A stretch of DNA of 64,000 nt. Origin: CAINEC01 sp046052065 (lineage in GTDB: Bacteria; Bacteroidota; Bacteroidia; AKYH767-A; OLB10). Below, in pieces: positions 52,442 through 62,323 of this stretch; position 1 is the first letter of the stretch, and each line of letters opens with the position of its first letter. The position numbers were made by a program, and so were the translations under genes. Below the pieces are notes generated by a model. The model was not told the DNA's origin and ran no database searches. It was given only the letters and a program-made list of their open reading frames with translations. Where the stretch lies: positions 1 through 64,000 of the forward strand of contig JBJOND010000003.1 of the NCBI GenBank assembly GCA_046052065.1, read 5' to 3'.

Positions 52442-53713
52442 TTAAGGGCCAACCACCACCTCGCTCAATGATGATTTTTCGAGGTGTTTTTGAGCACATA
52501 ATCGAATATCATCAGCGGTAATACTGTTCAACCTACTGATGTAATCATGGTAATGATCGGCAGTTAAGTTATTTAAATGCAATGTTTTGTGTCTTTCTGA
52601 AAGTGCAAAAACTCCGTCAATGCTTCTCTGAAAGCTTCCAAACAGATAGTTTTTTACAAGCGTTAATTCCTCTTCTGGTACGAGCTCGTTTTGCAGGCGC
52701 TCAACTTCAAAATAAATTTCTTTCAATGCATCATTGGCTACATTTGACCCAACTTCAGTTGTAATGAAAAAATAACCATCGTTGATATCTGTCGCTAATC
52801 CCGATCCAATTCCGTAGGTAAATCCTTTGTCTTCTCGGATATTCGACATCAACCGAGACCCAAAGTAGCCTCCCAAAATGGTATTCAAAATGGTGAAATC
52901 GAAATAGTCCTCATGTTTTCTGTTAAACATTTTTTTACCAATTCTAATTGCCGACTGAATACTATCTTTCTTATTAATATAGGTTATTTTAGGATTTAAT
53001 ATTTTATTTTCAACGACATTATTAATGTTTGAATAATTAAAATTCAATTCTTCTATCAGGTTTTTAATAGCGCTTTCATGTTCCGAAGATAATTTTCCTG
53101 CAATAAATACAGCTCTCAGTTTATTTCGGTAATTGTTATGGTAGAATGCTAATAAAGCTTCTTTGTTTAACATGTCAAAGTCCTCTGCCTTCGACATGAT
53201 TCCTAGTGAATGATTATCCCCATAAATTGTATTCAAAAAGTTTCTTCTGGCTAAAAAGTCGACTTTGTTAAGGTTGATAGCAAGTCGCTGTTTCCCTTGC
53301 ATTTTATAGGTTTCAATCTCTTCTTCAGCAAATGTTGGTTCTGTAAGAATTGTCTTTAAAACTGGCAGCGTCTGAAGGATAAATTTTCCAGTAGTATAGA
53401 ATGATAAGGTAGCAAATTCGTTCCCCGCTTCCGTAACAAAATAAGCTCCATATTGGTCAAGCATTTCTGAAATCTCAGCAGATGAAAATTTTCCGCTACC
53501 TTCTTCAATTAATCTGTTGCAAGAGTTAGCAATAATTGGATGTGAACTATAAGCTGAGCCCGCCTCAAAAATCAGATCAATTTTTATGACTTCCTGAGTA
53601 CCTGAGTTAATAGTTATATAGGGAGTCCCATTTTTTAAATAGTCAACAATAGCTCCTGGTATTTGTAAGCTTTCAGGTATAGTTAATTCTGGTGCGATTA
53701 TTCTGTTAAGCAT
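52442..53713 (-). CDS. M16 peptidase-like subunit, catalytically inactive
   Basis: 423 aa. M16 (pitrilysin/processing peptidase) fold: LIFEAGSAYSSHPIIANSCNRLIEEGSG aligns with the usual zinc motif region, but HxxEH is missing, replaced by residues NRLIEE. The C-terminal half carries GYFGSRLMSNIREDKGFTYGIGS, the substrate-binding R/Y-type segment. It pairs with the active gene directly upstream (8-nt overlap), as in the alpha/beta arrangement of bacterial processing peptidases. Confidence 0.9.
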   Translation of the reverse strand: MLNRIIAPELTIPESLQIPGAIVDYLKNGTPYITINSGTQEVIKIDLIFEAGSAYSSHPIIANSCNRLIEEGSGKFSSAEISEMLDQYGAYFVTEAGNEFATLSFYTTGKFILQTLPVLKTILTEPTFAEEEIETYKMQGKQRLAINLNKVDFLARRNFLNTIYGDNHSLGIMSKAEDFDMLNKEALLAFYHNNYRNKLRAVFIAGKLSSEHESAIKNLIEELNFNYSNINNVVENKILNPKITYINKKDSIQSAIRIGKKMFNRKHEDYFDFTILNTILGGYFGSRLMSNIREDKGFTYGIGSGLATDINDGYFFITTEVGSNVANDALKEIYFEVERLQNELVPEEELTLVKNYLFGSFQRSIDGVFALSERHKTLHLNNLTADHYHDYISRLNSITADDIRLCAQKHLEKSSLSEVVVGP

Positions 53714-54947
53714 GATGATTGGATAAGTAAGTTAAAACGGAGCAATTTTCTTTGGTTAAAACAGTATTTGCAATTGCTAATATGTCCGATGATTGAATCG
53801 AATTATATATTGTTTCTTGTTGGTTGGCTAAATCAGCGTCTCCTAGCATTTCATAGTAGGCAAGGTTTAATGCTTTATTGGCAATACTCATTTCTGAAAA
53901 TAAGACAGTAGAGTAGGCCTTGTTTTTAATTTTCTCCAATTCTTTATCTGAAATACCTTTTTTTAGTTCTTCAATCACATCAAATACAGCTTCTTCAGCA
54001 TCTTTCGGATTAACTCCATCTGAAATTTTTCCTTCTATTAAAATCAGGCTTTTGTCTAAGTCGCCCAGCATATAAGCGCCAATATCAGTAAAAAGCTTTT
54101 TCTCTTTAACTAGTTGCTGATAAAGTCTCGATGATTTCCCTCTCGATAAAACATCGCTTAATAAATCAGTTGCATAAAAATCATTATCGTACCTCGAACA
54201 GCAATGAAATGCTAAGTATAGTTGATCCGATGGTACATCGGCTTTAACTTCCAATCGACGCATTTCTGTTTGTTTAGGCTCTTCAGGTAGATTTCTTTCG
54301 GTGAGGTTTACAGAAGGAATTGGCTCAAACCATTTTGCACAAAGTTCTTTTGCTCTTTCTAAAGAACAATTGCCTGCTAAAGTTAGTATGGCATTGTTTG
54401 GTGCATACCATTTCTTAAAGAAGTTTTTTACATCTTGTAAGGTCGCATTCTCAATATGTGATACTTCCTTGCCAATGGTCGCCCATTGATAAGGATGAAC
54501 TTTGTAAGCAAGCGGTCTTAGTTTTAACCATGCATCGCCATAAGGCTGATTTAAATAACGCTGACGAAATTCTTCAACAACTACATTTCGTTGTACCTCT
54601 AAACTTTTTTCAGTAAAAGCAAGGCTTAACATTCTGTCTGACTCCAGCCAAAATCCCGTTTCAAGATTTGCTGCAGGTATTGTTAAATAGTAATTAGTAA
54701 AATCATTATTTGTAAAGGCGTTGTTTTCACCTCCAGCTTTCTGTAATGGTTCGTCGTAGCTTGGGATATTAATAGAACCGCCAAACATCAAGTGTTCAAA
54801 CAAATGAGCAAAACCTGTTTGTTCAGGATCTTCATCTCTTGCACCTACCATATACAAAATATTCATAGCTACAAGGGGAGTGCTTTTGTCCTCATGAACA
54901 ATTACTTTTAACCCATTGGACAATTCGAATTTTTCAAAATTTATCAT
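53706..54947 (-). CDS. M16 zinc peptidase, catalytic subunit
   Basis: 413 aa. Zinc motif HLFEH (His48, Glu51, His52) in GFAHLFEHLMFGGS, with the distal Glu in NVVVEEFRQR. The remaining fold (KKWYAPNNAILTLAGNCSLERA, LSDVLSRGKSSRLYQQL) is that of insulinase-like processing peptidases. No signal peptide, so cytoplasmic or exported by another route. Probably forms a heterodimer with the inactive homologue encoded downstream. Confidence 0.93.
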   Translation of the reverse strand: MINFEKFELSNGLKVIVHEDKSTPLVAMNILYMVGARDEDPEQTGFAHLFEHLMFGGSINIPSYDEPLQKAGGENNAFTNNDFTNYYLTIPAANLETGFWLESDRMLSLAFTEKSLEVQRNVVVEEFRQRYLNQPYGDAWLKLRPLAYKVHPYQWATIGKEVSHIENATLQDVKNFFKKWYAPNNAILTLAGNCSLERAKELCAKWFEPIPSVNLTERNLPEEPKQTEMRRLEVKADVPSDQLYLAFHCCSRYDNDFYATDLLSDVLSRGKSSRLYQQLVKEKKLFTDIGAYMLGDLDKSLILIEGKISDGVNPKDAEEAVFDVIEELKKGISDKELEKIKNKAYSTVLFSEMSIANKALNLAYYEMLGDADLANQQETIYNSIQSSDILAIANTVLTKENCSVLTYLSNHHA

Positions 54948-54949
54948 AA

Positions 54950-55900
54950 TTAATCGATGCTTATTTCTTGTAGTTTTTTCTTTTCATTAATAAACTCTTC
55001 CCACATTTCATTCAAAATCATGGCTGCTGGTTTGATCTCCTTAAAATTGGCAGAAACTTGTCCGATTTCTAATTCACCTTCAATCATATCTCCTTCAAAC
55101 ATTCCTTTTTTTGCTCGAGCTCTTCCAAGTATTTCTTTTAGTTCTTCGTTACTTGCGCCTCGCTTTGTAGCTTCATCAACTTTCTGGTAAAATTCATTCT
55201 TGATTAATCGAACTGGGGTTAGACTTTTTAAAGCTAATGCGGTATCGCCTTCATTCATGTTTATGATTCTGTTTTTGAAAACATCGTTAGCCGATGATTC
55301 TTCGCTTGCTACAAACCTTGTTCCAACTTGGACTCCTTCAGCACCTAATGCAAAGCATGCTAGCATCGCTCGTCCGTCTGCAATTCCACCAGCTGCAATC
55401 AAAGGCAATTTAACAGCATCTCGAATAAGTGGTATCAAGCAAAGAGTTGTTGTTTCCTCGCGACCATTATGTCCGCCTGCTTCAAATCCTTCTGCAACAA
55501 TCGCATCGACTCCAGCGGCTTCTGCTTTCAGTGCAAACTTTGTATTGGCAATTACGTGTACCACTTTAATTCCATGTGATTTTAAATGGTTAGTCCATGT
55601 TGCAGGGTTACCAGCAGAGGTAAATACTATCGGGACTTTTTCTTCGATGATGATAGCAATATGATCATCGATATTTGGGTATAGCAACGGAAGATTAACA
55701 GCGAAATTGTTTTTCGTTGCAGATTTACACTTTTGAATATGTTCTCTTAGTACATCAGGATACATAGACCCTGCGCCAATAATCCCTAATCCGCCAGCAT
55801 TACTAACGGCTGCGGCTAAACGCCATCCACTGCACCAAATCATTCCTGCCTGAATGATAGGATACTGAATATTGAATAATTCGGTTATTCTGTTTTTCAT
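54950..55900 (-). CDS. Nitronate monooxygenase-like FMN enzyme
   Basis: 316 aa from the ATG at 55900, two nt after the stop of the upstream gene; a longer frame to 55963 overlaps that gene by 61 nt and is rejected. TIM barrel with YPIIQAGMIWCSGWRLAAAVSNAGGLGIIGAG, the FMN-binding VDAIVAEGFEAGGHNGR (catalytic His region) and LIAAGGIADGRAMLACFALGAEGVQVGTRFVAS. Family members oxidise nitronates or act as enoyl-ACP reductase-like (FabK) enzymes; the substrate is not settled by sequence. Confidence 0.88.
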   Translation of the reverse strand: MKNRITELFNIQYPIIQAGMIWCSGWRLAAAVSNAGGLGIIGAGSMYPDVLREHIQKCKSATKNNFAVNLPLLYPNIDDHIAIIIEEKVPIVFTSAGNPATWTNHLKSHGIKVVHVIANTKFALKAEAAGVDAIVAEGFEAGGHNGREETTTLCLIPLIRDAVKLPLIAAGGIADGRAMLACFALGAEGVQVGTRFVASEESSANDVFKNRIINMNEGDTALALKSLTPVRLIKNEFYQKVDEATKRGASNEELKEILGRARAKKGMFEGDMIEGELEIGQVSANFKEIKPAAMILNEMWEEFINEKKKLQEISID

Positions 55901-55902
55901 TT

Positions 55903-56493
55903 TTAAAAGAATATTTCTAATGTTGCTTTTACTCTTGCGCCCATTTCCCGTATTAAAAACCACTTAGGTTCTCGTTTCGGCCATCCCTCTGCGACGTATC
56001 CAACAGCGTTTATATTCATCTGTTTGGCCATCCAAAGTGCTCTGCAAAGATGTGCTTTTTGACTTACAATGATAACGGGCTCATACAAATAATTTTTGTT
56101 GAACATTTGCAATGATGCGTAGGTGTCTTTGCTGTCTGAGTCTAACATAATCAGCGTGTCATTAACTCCTTTGTCTACTAATTCCTTTTTTAAATCGTTT
56201 GCTTCGTCGTAATGATTGCCGTCTGAAATTCCGCTAATAATAATTTTACAATTAGGATACATTTGACGTAGCTTTACCACCACATCAACTCTTCCATTGA
56301 AGAAATAGTTTGGTCGCGTTCCCATTCTATATTCTTTACCAGCTCCTAGAACTAATACATAACGGTTTTTTAGTTGGAATGTCTTACTCTGAATAATCAT
56401 TTCATTGCCAACATGAGAAATCCACCAATAATTACAAAGTATTAGTACAATAGGAAGTAGCAGTATGAGGAAAAAGATTTTTAAAAACTTCAT
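55903..56493 (-). CDS. SanA/YdcF-like DUF218 protein
   Basis: 196 aa. One N-terminal TM helix (LKIFFLILLLPIVLILCNYWW) and a DUF218 domain: RYVLVLGAGKEYRMGTRPNYFFNGRVD, CKIIISGISDGNHYDEA and VIIVSQKAHLCRALWMAKQMNI. This matches SanA, involved in envelope integrity and vancomycin sensitivity in enterics, though the reaction is unknown. First gene of a minus-strand unit including the nitronate monooxygenase-like and M16 genes. Confidence 0.85.
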   Translation of the reverse strand: MKFLKIFFLILLLPIVLILCNYWWISHVGNEMIIQSKTFQLKNRYVLVLGAGKEYRMGTRPNYFFNGRVDVVVKLRQMYPNCKIIISGISDGNHYDEANDLKKELVDKGVNDTLIMLDSDSKDTYASLQMFNKNYLYEPVIIVSQKAHLCRALWMAKQMNINAVGYVAEGWPKREPKWFLIREMGARVKATLEIFF

Positions 56494-56497
56494 TTAA

Positions 56498-56505
56498 CAA
56501 ATGTA
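56498..56505 (-). promoter_or_regulatory. -7 box abutting the SanA-like start
   Basis: TACATTTG on the minus strand, 4 nt before the ATG at 56493. The geometry implies a leaderless mRNA, as at the P-type ATPase gene. Confidence 0.45.
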
Positions 56506-56636
56506 AGGTTTGGCCACAACAACTATCCTTTGGTTGTTCTCTATTTTTGAACAATAACACTGTTTTTCACCGTTAATAAAGAATATTGTTCAATACTATT
56601 TTGCATAGTTGATTTTTATATTTTTAGCCCTGAGAA

Positions 56637-57632
56637 ATGAAAATAATTATACCTGTTGCGGGGATTGGCAGTAAGTTGCGTCCGCATACACATACTCAAC
56701 CTAAAGCATTGGTTCCTGTTGCAGGGAAGCCAATATTGTCGCATATCGTTGATTACCTTGTTGAAGGAGGTTATAAAGAGTTCATTTTTATTGTGGGATA
56801 CTTGGGAGACAAGATTGAAGATTATGTTAAAAATAAATATCCTCATCTAAAATCTTCTTTTGTTATTCAGGAGCCTCGCGAAGGAACAGGTCAGGCTGTT
56901 TGGATGGCCAAAGATTTAGTCAACGACGGCGACGAATTGCTGATTGTTTTAGGAGATACTATTATCGATTATGATTTGCATGCTATCGTAACATCTCCAT
57001 GTTCTTCTTTGGGAATTAAAAAAGTAGATGACCCTCGTCAATTTGGAGTTGCAGAAATAGATGATCAGGGTTTTATCAAAAAACTCGAAGAGAAACCATT
57101 GATTCCAAAATCGAATTTAGCATTGGTAGGTATCTATTACATCAAAAACGGATTTTTACTAATGGAAGCATTAGACCATTTGATTAAAAATGACATCCGT
57201 CACAATGATGAATTTAATTTAACATTGGGTATTCAGCGAATGGTGCAGGCCGGAGAGAAGTTTTCTACATTTCAGGTCGGAAACTGGTTCGATTGCGGAG
57301 GTAAAAACAATTTGCTTGAGACCAACGCTACCTTGTTAAGTTACGATAAAAATATTTCCAATAAAAAATACAATTATAGTAACACCATTATTATTCATCC
57401 GGTTAGTATTGCGCCTAATTGCGATATAAGCGATTCGATCATTGGACCAAATGTGTCTATTGGTGATAATACCATCATCCGACATTCAATTTTAAGTAAT
57501 TCTATCATTGGATCCTATTCGCAATTAGAGTCTGCTATTTTACATGAGAGTGTAATTGGTAGTGATGCTTATCTAAAAGGACTTAGTCAAAGTTTAAGTA
57601 TTGGTGATAGTACAGAAATTGATTTTAGTTAA
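56637..57632 (+). CDS. Sugar-phosphate nucleotidyltransferase
   Basis: 331 aa. The nucleotide-binding signature IIPVAGIGSKLRPHTHTQPKALVPVAGKPIL is at the N-terminus, followed by GDTIIDYDL (metal Asp), EKPLIPKSNLALVGIYYI and a short C-terminal left-handed beta-helix (IIIHPVSIAPNCDISDSIIG and following hexapeptide-type repeats). Relatives make dTDP-, GDP- or UDP-sugars (RmlA, ManC, GalU types); the sugar cannot be fixed here. 12 nt upstream of glyA. Confidence 0.88.
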   Translation: MKIIIPVAGIGSKLRPHTHTQPKALVPVAGKPILSHIVDYLVEGGYKEFIFIVGYLGDKIEDYVKNKYPHLKSSFVIQEPREGTGQAVWMAKDLVNDGDELLIVLGDTIIDYDLHAIVTSPCSSLGIKKVDDPRQFGVAEIDDQGFIKKLEEKPLIPKSNLALVGIYYIKNGFLLMEALDHLIKNDIRHNDEFNLTLGIQRMVQAGEKFSTFQVGNWFDCGGKNNLLETNATLLSYDKNISNKKYNYSNTIIIHPVSIAPNCDISDSIIGPNVSIGDNTIIRHSILSNSIIGSYSQLESAILHESVIGSDAYLKGLSQSLSIGDSTEIDFS

Positions 57633-57644
57633 TACATAACAGTT

Positions 57645-58916
57645 ATGATAAAGAAAGACACTCAGGTTTTTAATCTGATAACAAAAGAGTTAAAACGTCA
57701 GCGTCACGGAATTGAGTTGATTGCCTCTGAAAATTTTGTTTCCAAACAGGTAATGCAGGCAGCTGGTTCTTGCTTAACCAATAAATATGCTGAAGGACTT
57801 CCAGGCAAGCGCTATTATGGTGGATGTGAAATTGTTGACCAAATAGAGCAAATTGCAATTGATCGTGCTAAAGAATTATTTGGTGCTGCTTGGGCTAATG
57901 TGCAACCACATTCAGGTGCACAAGCGAATGCTGCAGTGATGCTTGCAATTTTAAATCCTGGTGATAAAATCATGGGATTTGATTTGTCGCATGGTGGACA
58001 TTTAACGCATGGTTCTTCTGTGAATTATTCTGGTAAGTTGTATAAACCATGTTTCTACGGAGTAGAAAAGGAAACTGGTCTAATTAACTATGACAAAGTA
58101 GAAAAGCTAGCAAAGAAAGAACTTCCTAAATTGATTATTTGCGGTGCTTCTGCTTATTCTCGCGACTGGGATTATGTTCGTTTGCGTAAGATTGCTGATA
58201 AAGTAGGTGCGTTACTTTTAGGAGATATTTCGCATCCATCGGGATTAATTGCAAAAGGAATTTTGAATGATCCAATTCCACATTGTCATATTGTTACGAC
58301 TACAACACATAAAACTCTTCGCGGACCACGTGGTGGTTTAATTATGATGGGTAAAGATTTTCCTAATCCTTACGGAATTACAACTCCTAAAGGAGAAATC
58401 AGATCGATGAGTAGTTTGTTAGATGCTGCTGTTTTTCCAGGAATTCAAGGCGGTCCACTAGAGCATGTTATTGCGGCGAAGGCAGTAGCTTTCGGAGAAG
58501 CTTTAACGGATGAGTATTTAAAGTATACAATTCAAGTTGTAAAAAATGCTCAAGCAATGGCTAAAGCATTTACTGATTTGGGATACCACATTGTTTCAGG
58601 CGGAACAGATAATCATTTAATGTTGATTGATCTTCGTAATAAAAATATCACAGGAAGAGAAGCAGAAAATGCATTGGTGAAAGCAGATATAACTATCAAC
58701 AAAAACATGGTTCCTTATGATGACAAAAGTCCGTTTGTAACATCAGGAATTCGTGTTGGAACGCCAGCAATAACATCACGTGGCATGAAAGAAACGCACA
58801 TGAAAAAAATCGTTTCGTTAATTGATAAAGTTTTAATGAATCATACTAACGAAAAAGTAATTGAAAAGGTAAGAGGAGACGTTAATACATTCATGGATAA
58901 ATTTCCACTATATTAG
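57645..58916 (+). CDS. glyA: Serine hydroxymethyltransferase
   Basis: 423 aa. PLP-binding Lys223 in VTTTTHKTLRGPRGG; N-terminal IELIASENFVS and YAEGLPGKRYYGGCEIVD; DLSHGGHLTHG. It converts serine and tetrahydrofolate to glycine and 5,10-methylene-THF. Follows the nucleotidyltransferase gene closely and precedes porQ by 8 nt, so the three share a transcript. Confidence 0.97.
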   Translation: MIKKDTQVFNLITKELKRQRHGIELIASENFVSKQVMQAAGSCLTNKYAEGLPGKRYYGGCEIVDQIEQIAIDRAKELFGAAWANVQPHSGAQANAAVMLAILNPGDKIMGFDLSHGGHLTHGSSVNYSGKLYKPCFYGVEKETGLINYDKVEKLAKKELPKLIICGASAYSRDWDYVRLRKIADKVGALLLGDISHPSGLIAKGILNDPIPHCHIVTTTTHKTLRGPRGGLIMMGKDFPNPYGITTPKGEIRSMSSLLDAAVFPGIQGGPLEHVIAAKAVAFGEALTDEYLKYTIQVVKNAQAMAKAFTDLGYHIVSGGTDNHLMLIDLRNKNITGREAENALVKADITINKNMVPYDDKSPFVTSGIRVGTPAITSRGMKETHMKKIVSLIDKVLMNHTNEKVIEKVRGDVNTFMDKFPLY

Positions 58917-58924
58917 TAGTTCGA

Positions 58925-59974
58925 ATGAAAAGAATTAATCTGATATTATGTTCTCTATTATTGATTGCTCAAATTTCTTTTGGGCAATCAGGTGGACTAT
59001 CAGCATTTAATTTTTTAAACTTTAATACCAGTTCTCGCGCTGCCGCTTTAGGTGGTAGTGCAATTGTGACTCCTGCAGAAGATGTATCCTTGATGGTTTA
59101 TAATCCTGGGCAGTTATTCCCTACAATCGATAAACAGTTTTCTGTGAGTTTTGTGGGGTATGCTTCGGATATATCGTATAGCGATTTTGTGTATGCACAA
59201 AAGACAAAACGTTTTGGAATGATTGGAGGTTATTTACATAATGCAAATTATGGGACTTTCAATCAAACTGATGCTGCTGCAAATGTTATAGGAGAGTTTA
59301 AAGCTTCTGATAATGCCATCGGATTAACTTGGTCAAAGCAATTAGATAGTACTTTGAATTTAGGTGTATCTGTGAAGGGAATATTTTCAAATCTTGGTTT
59401 AGGTAATACCTCTAATGCGTTGGCTGCTGATTTCGGAATTAATTATTATTTAGCAAAAAAGAATTTTTCAGCAGCCTTTGTGGTGCGTAATGTCGGATCT
59501 CAATTGAAAAAGTTTGATGGGGGAGCATCAGAACGATTGCCTCTACAAATTCAATTAGGGGTTTCAAAGAAACTAACGAATGCGCCTTTCCGTTTTTCCT
59601 TAATCGGTCAACAGTTACAGAAGTATGATTTATCGTACCTCAATCCGAATGAAAACGGAATTGATCCACTAACTGGAGAAGAAAAAGTGCAAACCATCAC
59701 TGCAGGTAATAAAATCATGCGCCATGTGATTATGAATGTGGAAGTGTTATTTTCTAAGAACTTTAATCTTCGTTTAGGTTATAATTTTCTTCGTAGAAAT
59801 GAACTGACATTAACTGAGAAAAAAGGATTGTCTGGATTTTCGATGGGATTAGGATTGAAGATTAGTGCGCTTCAGATTTCTTTTGCTAAGACGCTTTACA
59901 TGCCTTACGAAGGAAGTAATCATATTACTATTTCGAGTAATCTTAGCGACTTTAAAAAGAAGAGGATTAATTAA
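58925..59974 (+). CDS. porQ: Type IX secretion system protein PorQ
   Basis: 349 aa. Signal peptide (RINLILCSLLLIAQISFGQ), then the PorQ-like opening GGLSAFNFLNFNTSSRAAALGGSAI and an outer-membrane beta-barrel-type sequence with alternating strands to the C-terminus. In characterised species PorQ is an outer-membrane protein linked with the T9SS attachment complex. Its presence agrees with the two T9SS cargo proteins at 10197 and 44368. Its stop overlaps convergently with smpB by 8 nt. Confidence 0.88.
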   Translation: MKRINLILCSLLLIAQISFGQSGGLSAFNFLNFNTSSRAAALGGSAIVTPAEDVSLMVYNPGQLFPTIDKQFSVSFVGYASDISYSDFVYAQKTKRFGMIGGYLHNANYGTFNQTDAAANVIGEFKASDNAIGLTWSKQLDSTLNLGVSVKGIFSNLGLGNTSNALAADFGINYYLAKKNFSAAFVVRNVGSQLKKFDGGASERLPLQIQLGVSKKLTNAPFRFSLIGQQLQKYDLSYLNPNENGIDPLTGEEKVQTITAGNKIMRHVIMNVEVLFSKNFNLRLGYNFLRRNELTLTEKKGLSGFSMGLGLKISALQISFAKTLYMPYEGSNHITISSNLSDFKKKRIN

Positions 59975-60428
59975 ATTTCTTCATTACGCGTCCCATCTCT
60001 CGTTTAGCTTCTGCTTTCTTTAACGTTTCGCGCTTGTCGAATAATTTCTTACCTCGTGCTAAGCCTATTCTTAATTTGATAATTCCTCGTTCGTTTTCCT
60101 GAATGCTAATTGGAATAATGGTAACACCTTTCTCTCGTAATTTACTCTGGAATTTTGTTAATTGATGTCGGTGTAAAAGCAACTTTCGTTCTCTCTTTGC
60201 TTCGTGATTAGCATACGACCCATGTTCGTAAGGAGAGATATGTAGGTTTTTAAGCCACAATTCATCATTTTTAAAATAACAGAAAGAGTCGCTTAAATTG
60301 GCTTTGCCCTCACGAATGGCTTTTACTTCAGTACCGGTTAACTGAATACCAGCTTCAACCTCATCAGAAATGAAAAAGTTAAAACTCGCTCTGCGGTTAA
60401 CGATATTGATTTTTTGTTTGATAGCCAC
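59967..60428 (-). CDS. smpB: SsrA-binding protein SmpB
   Basis: 153 aa. NRRASFNFFISDEVEAGIQLTGTEVKAIREGKANLSDSF and HEAKRERKLLLHRHQL, LRIGLARGKKLFDKRETLKKAEAKRE are diagnostic. It delivers tmRNA to stalled ribosomes. The tmRNA gene itself is not in the window. Convergent 8-nt overlap with porQ. Confidence 0.97.
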   Translation of the reverse strand: MAIKQKINIVNRRASFNFFISDEVEAGIQLTGTEVKAIREGKANLSDSFCYFKNDELWLKNLHISPYEHGSYANHEAKRERKLLLHRHQLTKFQSKLREKGVTIIPISIQENERGIIKLRIGLARGKKLFDKRETLKKAEAKREMGRVMKKFN

Positions 60429-60445
60429 AGCGCAAAGATAGTTAA

Positions 60446-62323
60446 TCAGCGAACTACCAATATAGGAATGGTTAAATTATGTCGCACGGCATCAATGGTA
60501 GAACCAAATATTAAATCTTTAATTCCTTTGTGTCCATGGGCACCCATCACCAATAAGTCGACATTGCACTCAATTGCAATTCGTGAAATTTCTTTACGCG
60601 GTCGACCATAGCCCATTTTAATTTCGCAGCTATAGCCCCATGCTTCCATTTGCGATTTATATTTAGCTAAGTTTTCCTGATCAACTTCTGTTTCATAATC
60701 GCCTGCTTCTTTTCCTAGCAACTGTGCATTGGCAGTTTCTGAAATATGAATTAAATAGTAGGTCGCATTTTTACCTCCTTGTCGTAAGGCCTGCGGAATT
60801 ACATTCAAGTCTGCATCAGTAAAGTCTAACGCCAAGGCTACCCGTTGAGGATTCATTATGATGTTGTCATCAATAACTAAATCTTTCTTATGTGGAAGAT
60901 TTACAGTTCTGTCAATTTTATCGGTAATTAACGGAGCAATGCTAATGTAAATTAATATCAAAACAGAAATTACGACAAACACCAACGATAAAATCACTTT
61001 GATATCACCCCAGCCACTCTCTAAAATCCACTGATGTAATTCGTTACCAACCATCTTCAAATTGAGCACAACAATTACTAATGCACAAAGCCAAGCAAGT
61101 GATTTTACTAATTTAGAAATGACAAATTCTCCCATCTTTTCTTTGTCGCTTACGAAGTGTATAAGCGGTATAACTGCAAAACCTAACTGAAGACTTAATA
61201 TAACTTGTGAAAAGACGAGTAGGGGACCAGTAGCATCTTCGCCTGCAATGTAAATAACAAATAATGCTGGTACAATTGCAATAAATCGTGTTATTAACCT
61301 TCGTAACCATGGAGCTATTCTTAAATTCAAATAGCCTTCCATTACAATCTGACCTGCGAGTGTACCTGTAATGGTCGAGCTTTGTCCCGCACAAATCAAA
61401 GCAACAGCAAATAAAACTGGAGCTACAGTACTTCCTAATAATGGTGTAAGTAGTAGATGCGCTTGTCGAATGTCACTCACATCTTTTTGTCCATTCATAA
61501 AAAATGCTGTGGCTGCAACGACTAAAATCGACATGTTTACAAAAAAGGCAATGTTCAATGCAATGGTGCTATCAAGGAAATTAAATTTTAATGCACGTTT
61601 GATTTCTTTAGGGGTACGTTCGATTTTTCTGGTTTGTACGAGTGAAGAATGCAAGTATAAATTATGTGGCATAACGGTAGCACCAATAATTGCAATGGCA
61701 ATGTAAAGTGCACCATCATCAGCAAATCCAGGTATGAATCCTCCCGCAATATTTGATATTTCAGGATGAGCTATAAAAACCTGTGCAAAAAATGCAAGTC
61801 CGATGATTGCAACTAATGTTATAATGAATGCTTCAATTTTTCGTATTCCGTAATGTAAAAGAAGCAACAAAATAAACGTATCAAATGCGCAAATAATTAC
61901 TCCCCAAAACAACGGTATATGAAATAATAATTGAAGTCCGATTGCCATTCCTAATACTTCAGCTAAATCGCAGGCGGCAATAGCTATTTCAGCTAATACA
62001 TATAAAAAATAGTTGATGTATTTTGGATACAACTCCCTAGATGCCTGGGCAAGATCACGACCGCGCACTATGCCTAATCGAACACTTAAACTCTGTAAGA
62101 GTAATGCCATTAGATTCGATAACAACAATACCCAGATTAATGAGTAGCCATATCTGCTACCTCCTTCAATGTCGGTAGCCCAGTTACCCGGGTCCATATA
62201 ACCAACGCTTACTAAATAAGCAGGACCAATAAACGCAAATAGTTTTTTGCGAAAACTCATACTTGATTTCACATCAACAGAGCTATGGACTTCTGATAGT
62301 GATGCTTTATTTTGAGCTGACAT
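60446..62323 (-). CDS. mntH: Nramp-family Mn(II)/divalent metal transporter fused to USP domain
   Basis: 625 aa. Eleven TM helices with the metal-site DPGNWATD (about 45-52) in TM1 and GATVMPHNLYLHSSLVQ (TM6), plus LAQASRELYPK between. After about residue 475 follows a soluble universal stress protein domain of about 145 residues (VALALDFTDADLNVIP, IHISETANAQLL, CNVDLLVMGAHGHKGI, FGSTIDAVRHNLTIPILVVR). Such Nramp-USP fusions occur in Bacteroidota; the USP part may sense nucleotides. Under control of the regulator gene upstream, overlapping it by 17 nt. Confidence 0.92.
   Translation of the reverse strand: MSAQNKASLSEVHSSVDVKSSMSFRKKLFAFIGPAYLVSVGYMDPGNWATDIEGGSRYGYSLIWVLLLSNLMALLLQSLSVRLGIVRGRDLAQASRELYPKYINYFLYVLAEIAIAACDLAEVLGMAIGLQLLFHIPLFWGVIICAFDTFILLLLLHYGIRKIEAFIITLVAIIGLAFFAQVFIAHPEISNIAGGFIPGFADDGALYIAIAIIGATVMPHNLYLHSSLVQTRKIERTPKEIKRALKFNFLDSTIALNIAFFVNMSILVVAATAFFMNGQKDVSDIRQAHLLLTPLLGSTVAPVLFAVALICAGQSSTITGTLAGQIVMEGYLNLRIAPWLRRLITRFIAIVPALFVIYIAGEDATGPLLVFSQVILSLQLGFAVIPLIHFVSDKEKMGEFVISKLVKSLAWLCALVIVVLNLKMVGNELHQWILESGWGDIKVILSLVFVVISVLILIYISIAPLITDKIDRTVNLPHKKDLVIDDNIIMNPQRVALALDFTDADLNVIPQALRQGGKNATYYLIHISETANAQLLGKEAGDYETEVDQENLAKYKSQMEAWGYSCEIKMGYGRPRKEISRIAIECNVDLLVMGAHGHKGIKDLIFGSTIDAVRHNLTIPILVVR

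Noticed and set aside
55200..55664. 154-aa plus-strand frame opposite the nitronate monooxygenase-like gene
   Set aside because: Shadow frame in a conserved coding region with typical antisense composition.
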